NCBI GenBank assembly: GCA_024277915.1
Contig: JAJRUG010000128.1
Location: 30,711-94,710, forward strand
Length of the DNA: 64,000 nt
DNA from: Gammaproteobacteria bacterium
GTDB lineage: Bacteria; Pseudomonadota; Gammaproteobacteria; Steroidobacterales; GCA-2729495
Reading direction: 5' to 3'
Shown here piece by piece: positions 9,072 through 18,500 of the stretch. A model generated the notes under the pieces. It saw only the letters and a list, made by a program, of their open reading frames with translations, made no database searches and was not told the origin of the DNA. The position numbers and the translations under genes are program-made. Every line of letters starts with the position of its first letter. Positions within the stretch are counted from its first letter, which is position 1.

Positions 9072-10451
9072 CTACTGCAACCAGCTGTTCACTTCCGCCA
9101 AATCGTCGACATTCAACGTACCGGCTGACAGCTTCAGGCGCAGCACGTTGACGATGTAATCATAACGGCTGCTCAGGTAGGCAGCTTCGGCGATGAACAA
9201 CTGGCGGCGTGCGTCGAGAACATCAACTGTCGTCCGGGTGCCGACTTCGAATCCGGCCTCGGTGGCTTCCAGCGCAGTCTGGGATGAGGAAAATGCCTGC
9301 CTGAGTGCTTTGACGCGCGATATATCCGAGATCACGCCGAGATAGGAGTCCCTGGTTTCACGTTCCGTCTGACGCGCCACTCGCTCAAGTTGTTCCTTTG
9401 CGGCACGGTGCTGATAGACGGCTTGTCGTACTCTTGACGATGTTGCGCCACCGCTGAAAATGGGTACCTGAAGTTGGATTGAGATGGTATCCGACACTGA
9501 TGCCGAATCTGCCTGGCTCAATGGCGGAAGAGGAAACGGCTCGACCGAAATACTCCGTTTGCCCTTGGTGTCGCGATCACTACGCGATGCAACCAGGTCA
9601 AGGGTTGGATAGTGTCCGGTACGCGCGATGCTGATATTGTCACGGCTTATTTCCACGCCAATATCGCTGGACATCAAAGCCAGATTCCGTTGCAGTGCAA
9701 CGTCAACCCATTCCTCTACGTTCGGCGGCTCAGGATTGAGCAGAGGAATTTCTTCTTTGGGTGTGGACAGGTTCCCGGGATACTCACCAGTGATTTCCCG
9801 AAGTACTTCCTTTTGGTTGGCCAGATTGCGCTTTGCAGAAATCTCTATGGCAATAGCCAGATCCCACGCAGCTTGCGCCTCCTGAACATCGGTAATAGCG
9901 ATCAGACCCACTTCAAATCGTTTTTGTGCTTGCTCCAGTTGCCTGCCGATGGCTTCTTTTGCTGACTGCTCGGTTCTCAAGGTGTCCTGTGCAGCGAGTA
10001 CGTTGAAAAATGCAGCGGCGACCCTGGCCATCAGATCCTGAGCAGCTGCCTTGTAGTCAATGTCTGCCCGGGCAACCTGTTTATCTGCCTGCTTCAGCGC
10101 AACCCACTGATCCCATCTGAAAATACTCTGTCTGAGCTGAAGATCCCAAGAGGTAGTATCGTTATCAGTTTCGAAAAGACTGGTGAAAAAGCCGCCTCCC
10201 GGTCTATTGGTCTGGCTGCTACCGCTGGCCTGGACATTCTGGAAAGAGATGCTTCCGTCGATTTGCGGTAATAAAACAGCACGTGCCTGTGGCTTCGCTT
10301 CCAGCGCAGCCATTCGGGTTGCGTCTGCTTCCCGGAGGAGCGGGTCACTGCGCAGGGCACTTTGGTATACGTCCAGCAGGGATTCTGAAAAACCAATCTG
10401 ACTGAATAGCAGGCTGATGATGCAAATGAGGAATCGAGTTGTATTTATCAT
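9072..10451 (-). CDS. tolC: TolC-family outer membrane channel protein
   Basis: 459 residues with a signal peptide (about 1-22) and two tandem outer-membrane-efflux repeats rich in long amphipathic helices. This is the trimeric channel-tunnel of tripartite drug efflux and type I secretion. Typical segments include ARVAAAFFNVLAAQDTL in the first repeat and GTRTTVDVLDARRQLFIAE in the second. No inner-membrane pump or adaptor gene is adjacent, so it probably serves several partners, as E. coli TolC does. The PIMT-like gene lies directly upstream (124 bp) on the same strand, a pairing also found in pseudomonads. Confidence 0.93.
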   Translation of the reverse strand: MINTTRFLICIISLLFSQIGFSESLLDVYQSALRSDPLLREADATRMAALEAKPQARAVLLPQIDGSISFQNVQASGSSQTNRPGGGFFTSLFETDNDTTSWDLQLRQSIFRWDQWVALKQADKQVARADIDYKAAAQDLMARVAAAFFNVLAAQDTLRTEQSAKEAIGRQLEQAQKRFEVGLIAITDVQEAQAAWDLAIAIEISAKRNLANQKEVLREITGEYPGNLSTPKEEIPLLNPEPPNVEEWVDVALQRNLALMSSDIGVEISRDNISIARTGHYPTLDLVASRSDRDTKGKRSISVEPFPLPPLSQADSASVSDTISIQLQVPIFSGGATSSRVRQAVYQHRAAKEQLERVARQTERETRDSYLGVISDISRVKALRQAFSSSQTALEATEAGFEVGTRTTVDVLDARRQLFIAEAAYLSSRYDYIVNVLRLKLSAGTLNVDDLAEVNSWLQ

Positions 10452-10575
10452 AGCCGTTTCCGAATTAATTCATTCAATGGTGCGTGCGAAAGAGCCTGTG
10501 ATCAAGGTCTATCGCTGTGATAGATATCGATTGTGCCTCTGTATGCCCTAACGGGTCATATGGGGAAGGGACAAC

Positions 10576-11232
10576 TCAAAGTATAAACTGTTCATGAAGC
10601 GGTGCATTGGTCAGCGGTGGCAGCATGGTTTCAAACAAGGACTTCACGACCCATTCCCGGTCACCGGATCGGGTTACCAGAGTAGCCTCCATAATCGGTG
10701 CCTGTCCGACGATCACAAACAGCCGTCCACCCGGAGCCAGCCACTCCTGAAACCGGGGGTCGTATTCCGGAATTGAGCCAGTTACTGCGATGACATCGTA
10801 TGGCTGTTCTGGTGTCATCTCATAATCATAGGCATCCTGAACCGATAGATTGCAGTTATTGATCCCCAGGCTTTTCAAATGTTCTCGAGCGCTGTCGATG
10901 AAGTCCGGATACAGATCAATACTGGTGACATGGTGCGCTAGTCGGGCGAGGCAGGCGGTGAGAAACCCGCTGCCCGTACCGATTTCCAGTACACGATCAT
11001 GGCGGGATATATTCAGGGCCTGCAGCAACCGCCCCTCGAGGCGAGGTTTCATCATGCACTGATGATGTGCGAGGGGGACTTCGATATCGGCAAAAGCCAG
11101 TTTCTGGAACGCTGCCGGGGTGAACCGGTCTCTTGGGATTTCACCGAAGAGTTCCAGGATATCCTGATTCAACACCTTCCAGGGACGGAGTTGCTGATTC
11201 ACCATATTGCTTCGGGCGGTTTCGGTTTCCAT
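10576..11232 (-). CDS. Protein-L-isoaspartate O-methyltransferase-like protein
   Basis: 218 residues from the chosen start. SAM-dependent Rossmann methyltransferase with motif I VLEIGTGSGF at about 81-90 and the family block RDRFTP near the N terminus. Where classical Pcm has an isoaspartate-binding SxPyivA segment, this protein has AHHQCMMKPRLEGRLLQ, typical of the subfamily found next to tolC in pseudomonads, so its substrate may differ. An in-frame ATG 60 bp upstream (11292) would add 20 residues without family similarity; I prefer METETARSN at 11232. Upstream of tolC on the same strand. Confidence 0.85.
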   Translation of the reverse strand: METETARSNMVNQQLRPWKVLNQDILELFGEIPRDRFTPAAFQKLAFADIEVPLAHHQCMMKPRLEGRLLQALNISRHDRVLEIGTGSGFLTACLARLAHHVTSIDLYPDFIDSAREHLKSLGINNCNLSVQDAYDYEMTPEQPYDVIAVTGSIPEYDPRFQEWLAPGGRLFVIVGQAPIMEATLVTRSGDREWVVKSLFETMLPPLTNAPLHEQFIL

Positions 11233-11454
11233 ATCGGTTTGCAGGTCGATTCGGGCTTCGCGCAGGTTACGGGCTTTGTCCGGGATGCACAAGGTGTGCC
11301 GGATTATGGTTAATCCTCACACTGGCAGCGGCCTCCATAGGCTATGCTAGGCATTGTATGTCGGTCTATATAGAGTCTGTTTCTGTCCGTGGTTTTGTTG
11401 CTACGGAGGCGGACGATAATAACAGACAGACCGGTGCTCGTTCCTTCCATTGTG

Positions 11455-13776
11455 ATGCCCATGAACGATATCTGGCTGATTAGTGCGCTCGTGGCAGCCT
11501 TTCTGGGGCTGGGGTTGCTGTGCCTGTACTGGTGGGTCAGCAAACGTCGCTATGCCCGGGATATCGGCACGCTCCACGAGGAGATTGTGGATGCTGCGGA
11601 GAACGCAGCATTTGGAAAACGGATCACCGGGTTGCGGGGATCTTCCGAGCTGATTGAGCTGGGCGATATCATCAATCAGCTATTTGATGCTCTGCATTCG
11701 AAAGACGGGCAGCTGCGTCAGGCAGAGGCGATGTTTCCTGACCTCGTTAATACCATGCCGGAAGTGGTTGTGGTGCATCGAAAGCACATTATATTTGCCA
11801 ATCATATTGCAGCAGGAATGCTGGGTGTTACAGCAGCACAACTTACCGGTAAGCCTTACACAGATATGATTCGTCCGGCCTACCGGGCGATGATGCGCAA
11901 GTCGGTCGACAAACGCCTGGCCGGGGAAGAGGTTCCGGAAAAGCACGAAATACAATTGATTAATGGTGAAGAACGGGGGCTGTGGTTCGAGATTACCTCC
12001 GGCTTGATCAACTATCGCGGGCAGCCGGCCATTCTTTCGATTGGCAGGGATATCAGTTACCGCAAAAGCATCGAGGCGAATCTTGGCAGAAGCAAACATC
12101 AGGCACAGGTGACGCTTGAGTCCATCGGGGAGGGTGTGATTACCACAGACACCCAGGGAATTATCGACTATATGAATCTTGCTGCGGAAAGGCTCACCGG
12201 CGTCGCCCGTAATCATGCAGTGGGAAAAACCCTGGCTGACATTGTGAACCTCGTTGATGAGACTGATCGCCGCGATCTGGGCGACCCGGTTGCCCGGTGC
12301 CTGATGGATCGCCGCCAGATCAGTATGGGGCGCAGGGCAGTCATGGTGTCTGCTGACGGGAATGATGAATTGTCTATCGAGCTTACCGCATCACCTATAA
12401 AGGGAGTGGGCGAGGCCCTTGCCGGCGTGGTGGTCATTATGCATGACGTCACAGAAATGCGTGGCCTGAACAGGCAAATGAGTTACCAGGCGGCACATGA
12501 TCCACTGACCGGCCTGATCAATCGACGGGAATTTGAACGCAGACTGGAGTTGTCTCTGGGATCCGCGCACAAAGCGGAAGTGAACCACATCCTGTGTTAC
12601 CTGGATCTGGACCGTTTCAAGGTGGTGAACGACACTTGCGGCCATGCAGCCGGCGACAATATGCTGCGGGAAGTGGCAACCCTGATCAGGGATCAGGTAC
12701 GGGATTCAGACTTTGTGGCACGACTTGGCGGTGATGAGTTTGGTCTGTTGTTATTCGGTTGTCCGCTGAAAAAAGCCCGGCAAATTGCCGATGATGTCTG
12801 TACGGCCGTCAGGGACTACCGGTTTGTATGGCAGGACAGGATATTTACCATTGGTGTCAGTATCGGTCTGGTAGAGGTTGGCCGGGAAGCCGGCACCATG
12901 AAGGAAATGCTCAGTGCTGCAGACTCCGCTTGTTATATCGCCAAGCAACAGGGTCGCGGACAGGTGCATATCTATTCGGCGAAAGATGAAGTATCAGCCA
13001 GGCAACGAGGTGAAATTCGCTGGTTGCATATGCTACAAACAGCTCTTAAGGAAGACCGCTTCGAGATCCATACCCAGCCGATCATTTCAGTCACGGGTAA
13101 AGGGGAACATGGGCCGGCTATCGAAATCCTGTTGCGTATGATCGGTGATGACGGGCAGTTTATTTTACCGAAGCAGTTCATTCAGGCTGCGGAGCGGTAC
13201 CAGCTCATGGTCAACGTAGACAGGTGGGTGGTGCAATCAACCCTGGCAGCGGTCGGGCAGGGCGCTATCAGGCTGCCTGAAAACCGGAGTTGCAGTATCA
13301 ATCTCTCCGGGCAGACACTTGGTGAGGAGTCTTTCCTGGAATTCGTTGTGGATTGCCTCGATCACAGTCAGGTTGATCCGGTAGATATCTGTTTTGAGAT
13401 CACTGAATCAGCCGTCATGGCTAATCTTGAGCAGGCGCGCCGATTCGTTGATGTGCTGCATGGCATGGGCTGTCAATTTGGCCTGGATGATTTTGGCAGC
13501 GGTGTCGGTTCTCTTGCGCGACTGAAAGATCTGTCGATTGATTACCTGAAAATCGATGGTGCTTATACACATGACCTGGGCGAGGAAACACTCAATCGGC
13601 AGGTGGTCGTAGCGGTGACAAAAATGGCAAGGGCAGTCGGTTTCAGGGTTATTGCTGAACAGGTCGAGGAACAAGAAGACTTCGATGCATTGCGTGATAT
13701 CGGTGTCGACTTCATCCAAGGGTATTTCGTCAATCATCCACGCCCGCTTGGTGAAAGCAACAGTCCAAGGCATTAG
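11455..13776 (+). CDS. Membrane-anchored PAS-PAS-GGDEF-EAL cyclic-di-GMP enzyme
   Basis: About 773 residues. One N-terminal transmembrane helix (IWLISALVAAFLGLGLLCLYWW), two PAS domains (about 80-205 and 210-325), a GGDEF domain (about 345-500) with intact RLGGDEF, and an EAL domain (about 525-765). The EAL signature reads EIL rather than EAL, but the metal and catalytic residues in FEITES, LDDFGSG, YLKIDG and VIAEQVE remain, so phosphodiesterase activity is plausible. It likely tunes c-di-GMP in response to a PAS-sensed signal. An in-frame GTG at 11389 would add 22 residues ahead of the membrane helix. The stop codon lies inside the degraded palindromic element at 13769. Confidence 0.92.
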   Translation: MPMNDIWLISALVAAFLGLGLLCLYWWVSKRRYARDIGTLHEEIVDAAENAAFGKRITGLRGSSELIELGDIINQLFDALHSKDGQLRQAEAMFPDLVNTMPEVVVVHRKHIIFANHIAAGMLGVTAAQLTGKPYTDMIRPAYRAMMRKSVDKRLAGEEVPEKHEIQLINGEERGLWFEITSGLINYRGQPAILSIGRDISYRKSIEANLGRSKHQAQVTLESIGEGVITTDTQGIIDYMNLAAERLTGVARNHAVGKTLADIVNLVDETDRRDLGDPVARCLMDRRQISMGRRAVMVSADGNDELSIELTASPIKGVGEALAGVVVIMHDVTEMRGLNRQMSYQAAHDPLTGLINRREFERRLELSLGSAHKAEVNHILCYLDLDRFKVVNDTCGHAAGDNMLREVATLIRDQVRDSDFVARLGGDEFGLLLFGCPLKKARQIADDVCTAVRDYRFVWQDRIFTIGVSIGLVEVGREAGTMKEMLSAADSACYIAKQQGRGQVHIYSAKDEVSARQRGEIRWLHMLQTALKEDRFEIHTQPIISVTGKGEHGPAIEILLRMIGDDGQFILPKQFIQAAERYQLMVNVDRWVVQSTLAAVGQGAIRLPENRSCSINLSGQTLGEESFLEFVVDCLDHSQVDPVDICFEITESAVMANLEQARRFVDVLHGMGCQFGLDDFGSGVGSLARLKDLSIDYLKIDGAYTHDLGEETLNRQVVVAVTKMARAVGFRVIAEQVEEQEDFDALRDIGVDFIQGYFVNHPRPLGESNSPRH

Positions 13777-13877
13777 CTGCCCGATTGGCACGACGATTCA
13801 AGCAGTGAGAGACAGGCAGAAATGTAGAGGCAGGTGGTTCAATCCCGAGGATAGGTGCCGGTTACCCTTTCCTGCGG
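13769..13877 (-). repeat. Convergent palindromic element, copy A (truncated, right half only)
   Basis: Read on the minus strand: the right arm (same sequence as copy B but 1 nt shorter), the flank cctcgggattgaacc, a 49-nt spacer to ttgaatcgtcgtgccaatcg, and then the terminal ggcattagctgc piece in inverted orientation relative to copy B. The core and left arm are missing: at tcctgcgg the sequence switches to an hppA fragment. The stop codon of the GGDEF-EAL gene is inside the tail. Confidence 0.75.
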
Positions 13878-13916
13878 TATCTTTGTAGGGGCCGCCTACG
13901 GTATCACCGGCGACCG
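13870..13916. repeat. 47-bp hppA-derived fragment
   Basis: Matches 45 of 47 bases of hppA coding sequence at 19188-19234, same orientation. The hppA segment encodes part of [15 protein letters not shown] near the pump C terminus. Both mismatches change an amino acid on the hppA reading strand (Asp to Gly, Thr to Ala), as expected for a non-coding relic. Its left edge coincides with tcctgcgg shared with the palindromic element. Confidence 0.8.
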
Positions 13917-13928
13917 AGAGGATTTGGA

Positions 13929-13957
13929 GGTGCCGGTGTTCACTATTTAACTATCGG
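13929..13957. repeat. Imperfect 29-bp direct repeat, left copy
   Basis: 25 of 29 bases match 18969-18997 in the same orientation (shared ggtgccggtgtt and ctattta blocks). The left copy covers the last codons and stop of the fic gene; the right copy lies between the repeat lipoprotein and hppA. Together they bracket the fic/lipoprotein segment. Confidence 0.55.
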
Positions 13958-15352
13958 TCCAGACCAGGCTTCCTGCCATGCCTGAAACTCCAGCGGCTTT
14001 AATTGATATCGGGCAAAATTTCCTTCATGCATGCCAAGCAGTTCACTCTCGGCTACTTCTCTGAACTGTTCGCGTGCGGCAGGTTTAACGTGTTCTTCTG
14101 ACCAATCAGCGATGCACACGAGTGCTGCCTTCTTGTTCATCCGTTCACGTACGATATGACCGATGAGGTTACGTAGCCCGATACGGTGCTCTAGTCTGAA
14201 GGGGTCCGGTTCTCCGAGTGATTGTCTGACAGCCATATACCGTGAGGCAGAACGCTCATAAGCCAGAATGAAGAGGTCTTTCAGCAGGTCAACCTTGTTG
14301 AGCTCGTATACACCAAGTACCGCTTCCGTGTAATTTTTCGTTGGAACATCGGTGAAAGACAGAGGTGTCAAGTTGGCTTTGATCAGAGGGATGTTGGCAG
14401 CAAGGCGCGATACACGTTTGTTCACATCGTCAAACGGTTGCAGATACGGTAACTGCACCATGATGAATAATGATTGTTCAAAAGGGTTTTTAATCGCAGT
14501 GGCCGTCACCAGTATCTGGTCGAAATACTCTTCTATAAGTTGAGGCACTTCGAGCGGGTGAAAAGTCGACTTCTGTATACCGATGGCAATGTGCCGCAGT
14601 CGTCCTGCTGATTCCGGTTCTGCGAGCAGGTTGTTTGCGAGCAGGGCATGGAGGTTGAGAACTGTGTGACGATTGAAACCTGTTTCCCCGGCCGAACCAA
14701 CGAGAAATTCTATTGCATCTTTGTGGTTCAGAATCATCTGGGCTTCGAGCCGGGCCTTACCTTTGGCTTCTTCACCGAAAGCGATAAGACGCCTGGTATC
14801 GAGAAGAGAATAGGTGTTGCCCTCAAGGCGGCTCGAATTCCAGGACAGATCAATGAGCAGGCGGTTCAGTATTTGCTTTGCATGTGTTCCGGCCGGTTGT
14901 TCTGCTGTTGTCAGTGTGCCGATTTCTTCAAGATGTGTGCACTCTTTTTCGGAAAGGTATGCACTGACATTTGGCCGGTAGGCGTCCAGGAATTCGCGAT
15001 TGTAGCCAACGGGCTTTCGCTTGAGGATGGGCTTGCGGACATATTTCCGGATTGCAGCAGCACTTTTTGAGATCGGCATATGGGCTTCGAACTCTTGTGC
15101 ATCTTGTGATTCACCATTGACTGCTGGATGTTCCGCTGCTGCCGCAGGAGCTCGGTATTTTACCCAGCGTTTTTCACCTTCCGTGACCAGGCGTTTTTTG
15201 TCCACGAGATATTTCAGGCGATATTGTAGTGTGCGGCGAGGAAGGTCTGTTCCCAATTGACGCGCAATTCCTTGTACGCCGATCCCGTTTGGGTGGTCGC
15301 ACACAATCGCCTCAATGGCCTGCAGTTCCTTTGTGGGTATTCGTTTCGCCAA
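13943..15352 (-). CDS. Fic-domain protein with N-terminal winged helix, catalytic His replaced
   Basis: 469 residues. The N-terminal 65 residues look like a winged helix-turn-helix (AIVCDHPNGIGVQGIARQL, then LQYRLKYLVDKKRLV), so it may bind DNA. The Fic core lies at about 165-330. The Fic motif, normally HxFx(D/E)GNGRxxR, reads QPFDDVNKRVSR (305-316): the catalytic His is Gln and the segment resembles the Doc-type FxxxNKR form. SSRLEG (173-178) fits the class II inhibitory motif (S/T)xxxE(G/N). AMPylation is therefore doubtful; phosphate binding by NKR..R remains possible. A palindromic operator array lies just upstream (15379-15444), suggesting self-regulation. No partner antitoxin gene is adjacent. 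Confidence 0.85.
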   Translation of the reverse strand: MAKRIPTKELQAIEAIVCDHPNGIGVQGIARQLGTDLPRRTLQYRLKYLVDKKRLVTEGEKRWVKYRAPAAAAEHPAVNGESQDAQEFEAHMPISKSAAAIRKYVRKPILKRKPVGYNREFLDAYRPNVSAYLSEKECTHLEEIGTLTTAEQPAGTHAKQILNRLLIDLSWNSSRLEGNTYSLLDTRRLIAFGEEAKGKARLEAQMILNHKDAIEFLVGSAGETGFNRHTVLNLHALLANNLLAEPESAGRLRHIAIGIQKSTFHPLEVPQLIEEYFDQILVTATAIKNPFEQSLFIMVQLPYLQPFDDVNKRVSRLAANIPLIKANLTPLSFTDVPTKNYTEAVLGVYELNKVDLLKDLFILAYERSASRYMAVRQSLGEPDPFRLEHRIGLRNLIGHIVRERMNKKAALVCIADWSEEHVKPAAREQFREVAESELLGMHEGNFARYQLKPLEFQAWQEAWSGPIVK

Positions 15353-15378
15353 TGTAGCGCCTGACGTGCAGATTTAGT

Positions 15379-15444
15379 CTATGCGCAATTAAAACATATA
15401 TATACGCAACTATCAATTCTATGCGCAATAATACTTGCGCATAG
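15379..15444. promoter_or_regulatory. Operator array upstream of fic: repeated tatgcgcaa boxes
   Basis: Four related boxes: ctatgcgcaa at 15379-15388, tatacgcaa at 15401-15409 (one mismatch), ctatgcgcaa at 15419-15428, and its perfect inverse ttgcgcatag at 15435-15444 with a 6-bp spacer. The three same-direction boxes are 19-21 bp apart, two helical turns. They lie 27-92 bp upstream of the fic start, in an AT-rich promoter-like stretch, and fit binding by the Fic protein's winged helix or another regulator. Confidence 0.65.
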
Positions 15445-15563
15445 AGGGGTTCAGGTACACAACAGGTGGAGGGCAAAAGAACCGAAAAAATGAGCTGATA
15501 TCGCGTTGATTCCCGTATGTATTAGTAAAGGGGGATCGAGTTGATTCCCCGGGGGAGTCAACG

Positions 15564-18500
15564 ATGCGTATCAGGTACATAGCAGTAATTGTTTTCACGA
15601 TGGTGTTTCTGTCTGCCTGCGGCAGCGGCAACAGCCCTGCATTGCCTGTGGTGCCTGCTGACCCGGGCGATGATGTCACCCCTCCGGTTGGCATGGTCAC
15701 CAGCCTCTCGATCACCCCCAGGTCAACCCTGCTCGCAAGACTGGATGATACCCATCAGCTCAATGCCGAACTCCTTGATGAAGACGGCGCGATGGTCGAT
15801 AAACCGGTCGCCTGGACCAGCAGCGATCCGAACATTGTCGCGGTGGATGAACAGGGGCTGCTCACCTCCATGGGTACCATCGGCTCAGCTTCGGTGACGG
15901 CGGAGGTGGATGGAGTGACCTCAGGTCCGGTGATCGTGGTGGTGGTATTGCCGGCGCTCAACACACAGTTCGTCAATGATGACCAGGTGGTCGGCGACAT
16001 GGAGCTGGTCGACCCCGAGTCACAATATGCCCCCGGTGCACAGTACCGGGTCACGCTGACCGGCATCGATGTGCCTGATATCGGTACGATCCTTCTGGCC
16101 AGGGAAACGCAGCTGATTGCCGGCGGTGTTGTGGATGTGCAGCAGGATGGCGACGAGATCATCGTCACGCTGGAAGTGCTGCCGATCGATGAACTGGTCA
16201 CCAGCATGAAGATCGACCAGGTATTTGTGCCGACTGAAGATGACATCACGATGTCACAGGAAGCCTCGGAATATTACACGATGGAACGTCTGGAAGACGG
16301 CAGTTACCTGTTTACGCTATTACCGGATACACCCGTCGCAGAGCCTGTGGGCAGCTCGGTACAATCAGCGCGCACTGCTGATTCCATGGTACAGGCAATA
16401 CGCCCCCCCGATTCCACCGTGCAGGCGGTGATCGGTACGGTAGCCAATCCCTTTTATCCCTTTGACTGCAAATTCACCGGGCCAAGCTTCACTGGCAATT
16501 CCGGCAACGAGGTTTTTACACTGCAGGGCTTGTCACCCACCATTGGTCTGGAAAAGGATATCTCCCTGCCGTTTGTTTATGACAGCGCCTTGGGTGGTTT
16601 GCAGGAGATCAAGCTACAGGCGAGGGTCAAGGGGACTTTTACTTTCAGGAACAAGCTGTCTGTCCAACTGGAAGGCAAGGCAGGTTGCAAGCTGAAACTG
16701 CTGGAGATCCCTGTTCCGTTTCCTGCGCCCTTGGGGCTGGTGCTGGGTGGCCAGATTCCCCTCGGGATCGGCTTTGAGCTCAGCGGTAAGGTCACGCTGG
16801 CCGATATGGGTTTTGGTGTCACGGCCAATTCTGAACTGCGTATGGAGCTTGGTATGGTTTGCCCCAACGGAGAGAACTGTGCGTTTGACGAAGACGGAGC
16901 TGTTCTTACCGCTACCGGTGAGGCCAAGCCGGTGATTGATTTACCCCCGGGGTTGAGCAACCCGGCAGGGGATCTGAAGTTTGAGCCGGCCGTTGAGGGG
17001 TTTGGCTATGCCGATTTTACCTTCGGGCATCCACTATTCAGTTCATGGCGCATGACCCTGGCCAATCTGCAAGCCGGGGTGAAGGTGGGTGCCAACCTCG
17101 CACTGGTGGAAACCCAGATTGATGATGGGAGCTATGCTTCTGACTACAAGCTGAGTACAGAGTTTTCAGCGAAGCCCGGTGAAGATCTGGCAGACCTGCT
17201 GACCCTGCTGGGCACGAGTCAGCTCAATGCACTGACCCTCACCGACAGTACCATCCTGCTCACCTCTCCGGCAGCGGAAGTCCCGCTGACTGCGCCCACA
17301 ACCAAGCTGATTACAGCAGATGTTGCAAATTACACAGTGGGTGATGTGGTGACTTTTACGGTCAAGCTGGATCCGAGCACCGTCAACTTTATTCCGTTTG
17401 TCTACAATGTGGATGAGGTGATGATCTACCGGGATAATGAATTAGTCGCTGGTGCCAATGATCCGACCCGGGTGGAGCGGAGAACGGCCAGTGATGGTCA
17501 GACCGAGTTCACTATTACCTGGACGGCGACAGAGAGTGGATCGATCGGCGACAATTTCCATGCATTTGTCAGTACGGACTTGTTGCCGCTGCCTTATTTT
17601 GGAGAGCTGGAACTGGGGAAGGTGAGAGGTTCGTCCGCCGATAAGGCCTGGGGTAGTGCCGAGCTGATCGAGACTGACAATGCAGGGAATGCATACCGTC
17701 CACAAATCGCCATTGATAATAACGGCAATGCCATCGCGGTGTGGCTCCAACACGATGGCACGCGCTGGAACATCAGGGCCAACCGCTTTGATGGTACAAG
17801 CTGGGGCAGCGCCGAGCTGATTGAAACCAACAACGCAGGAGATGCATTCGATCCACAAATCGCCGTTGACGGTAACGGCAATGCCCTCGCGGTGTGGGCC
17901 CAATCTGATGGCACCCGCAATAACATCTGGGCCAATCGCTTTGATGGCACAAGCTGGGGCAGCGCCGTGCTGATTGAGACTAACAACGCAGGAAATGCAT
18001 TCGCTCCACAAATTGCCGCTGATAACAACGGCAATGCCCTCGCGGTGTGGCAGCAATCCGATGGTACCCGCTTTAACATCTGGGCTAAGCGCTTCGATGG
18101 CACAAGTTGGGGCAGCGCCACACTGATTTCGACCAACAATGCAATCGGTGGATTTGTTCCGCGAATCGCTTTTGATAACAACGGCAATGCCCTCGCGGTG
18201 TGGCGGCAATTCGGTGGCACCCCTATTATCAGCAGCATCTGGGCCAACCGCTTTGATGGCACAAGCTGGGGCAGCGCTGAGCTGATTGAGAACAACAATG
18301 CAGGGGATGGATGGGAGCCGCAAATCGCTTTTGATAACAACGGCAATGCCCTCGCGGTGTGGCAGCAATTCGATGGCCCCCAAGGCGACCCCAGCTCCCG
18401 CGATGGCATCTGGGCCAACCGCTTTGATGGCACAAGCTGGGGCAGCGCCGAGCAGATTGACACCAACAATGCAAGAGGTACATTCGGTCAGCAAATCGCT

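Noticed and set aside
13870..13916. Part of a real second H+-PPase gene
   Set aside because: Only 47 bp match, both sides diverge at once, and the two changes alter conserved residues. It is a relic.
13943..15352. Classical Fic/antitoxin or phage defence system
   Set aside because: No antitoxin or defence partner lies next to it, and the catalytic His is missing; the neighbours are a lipoprotein and housekeeping genes.
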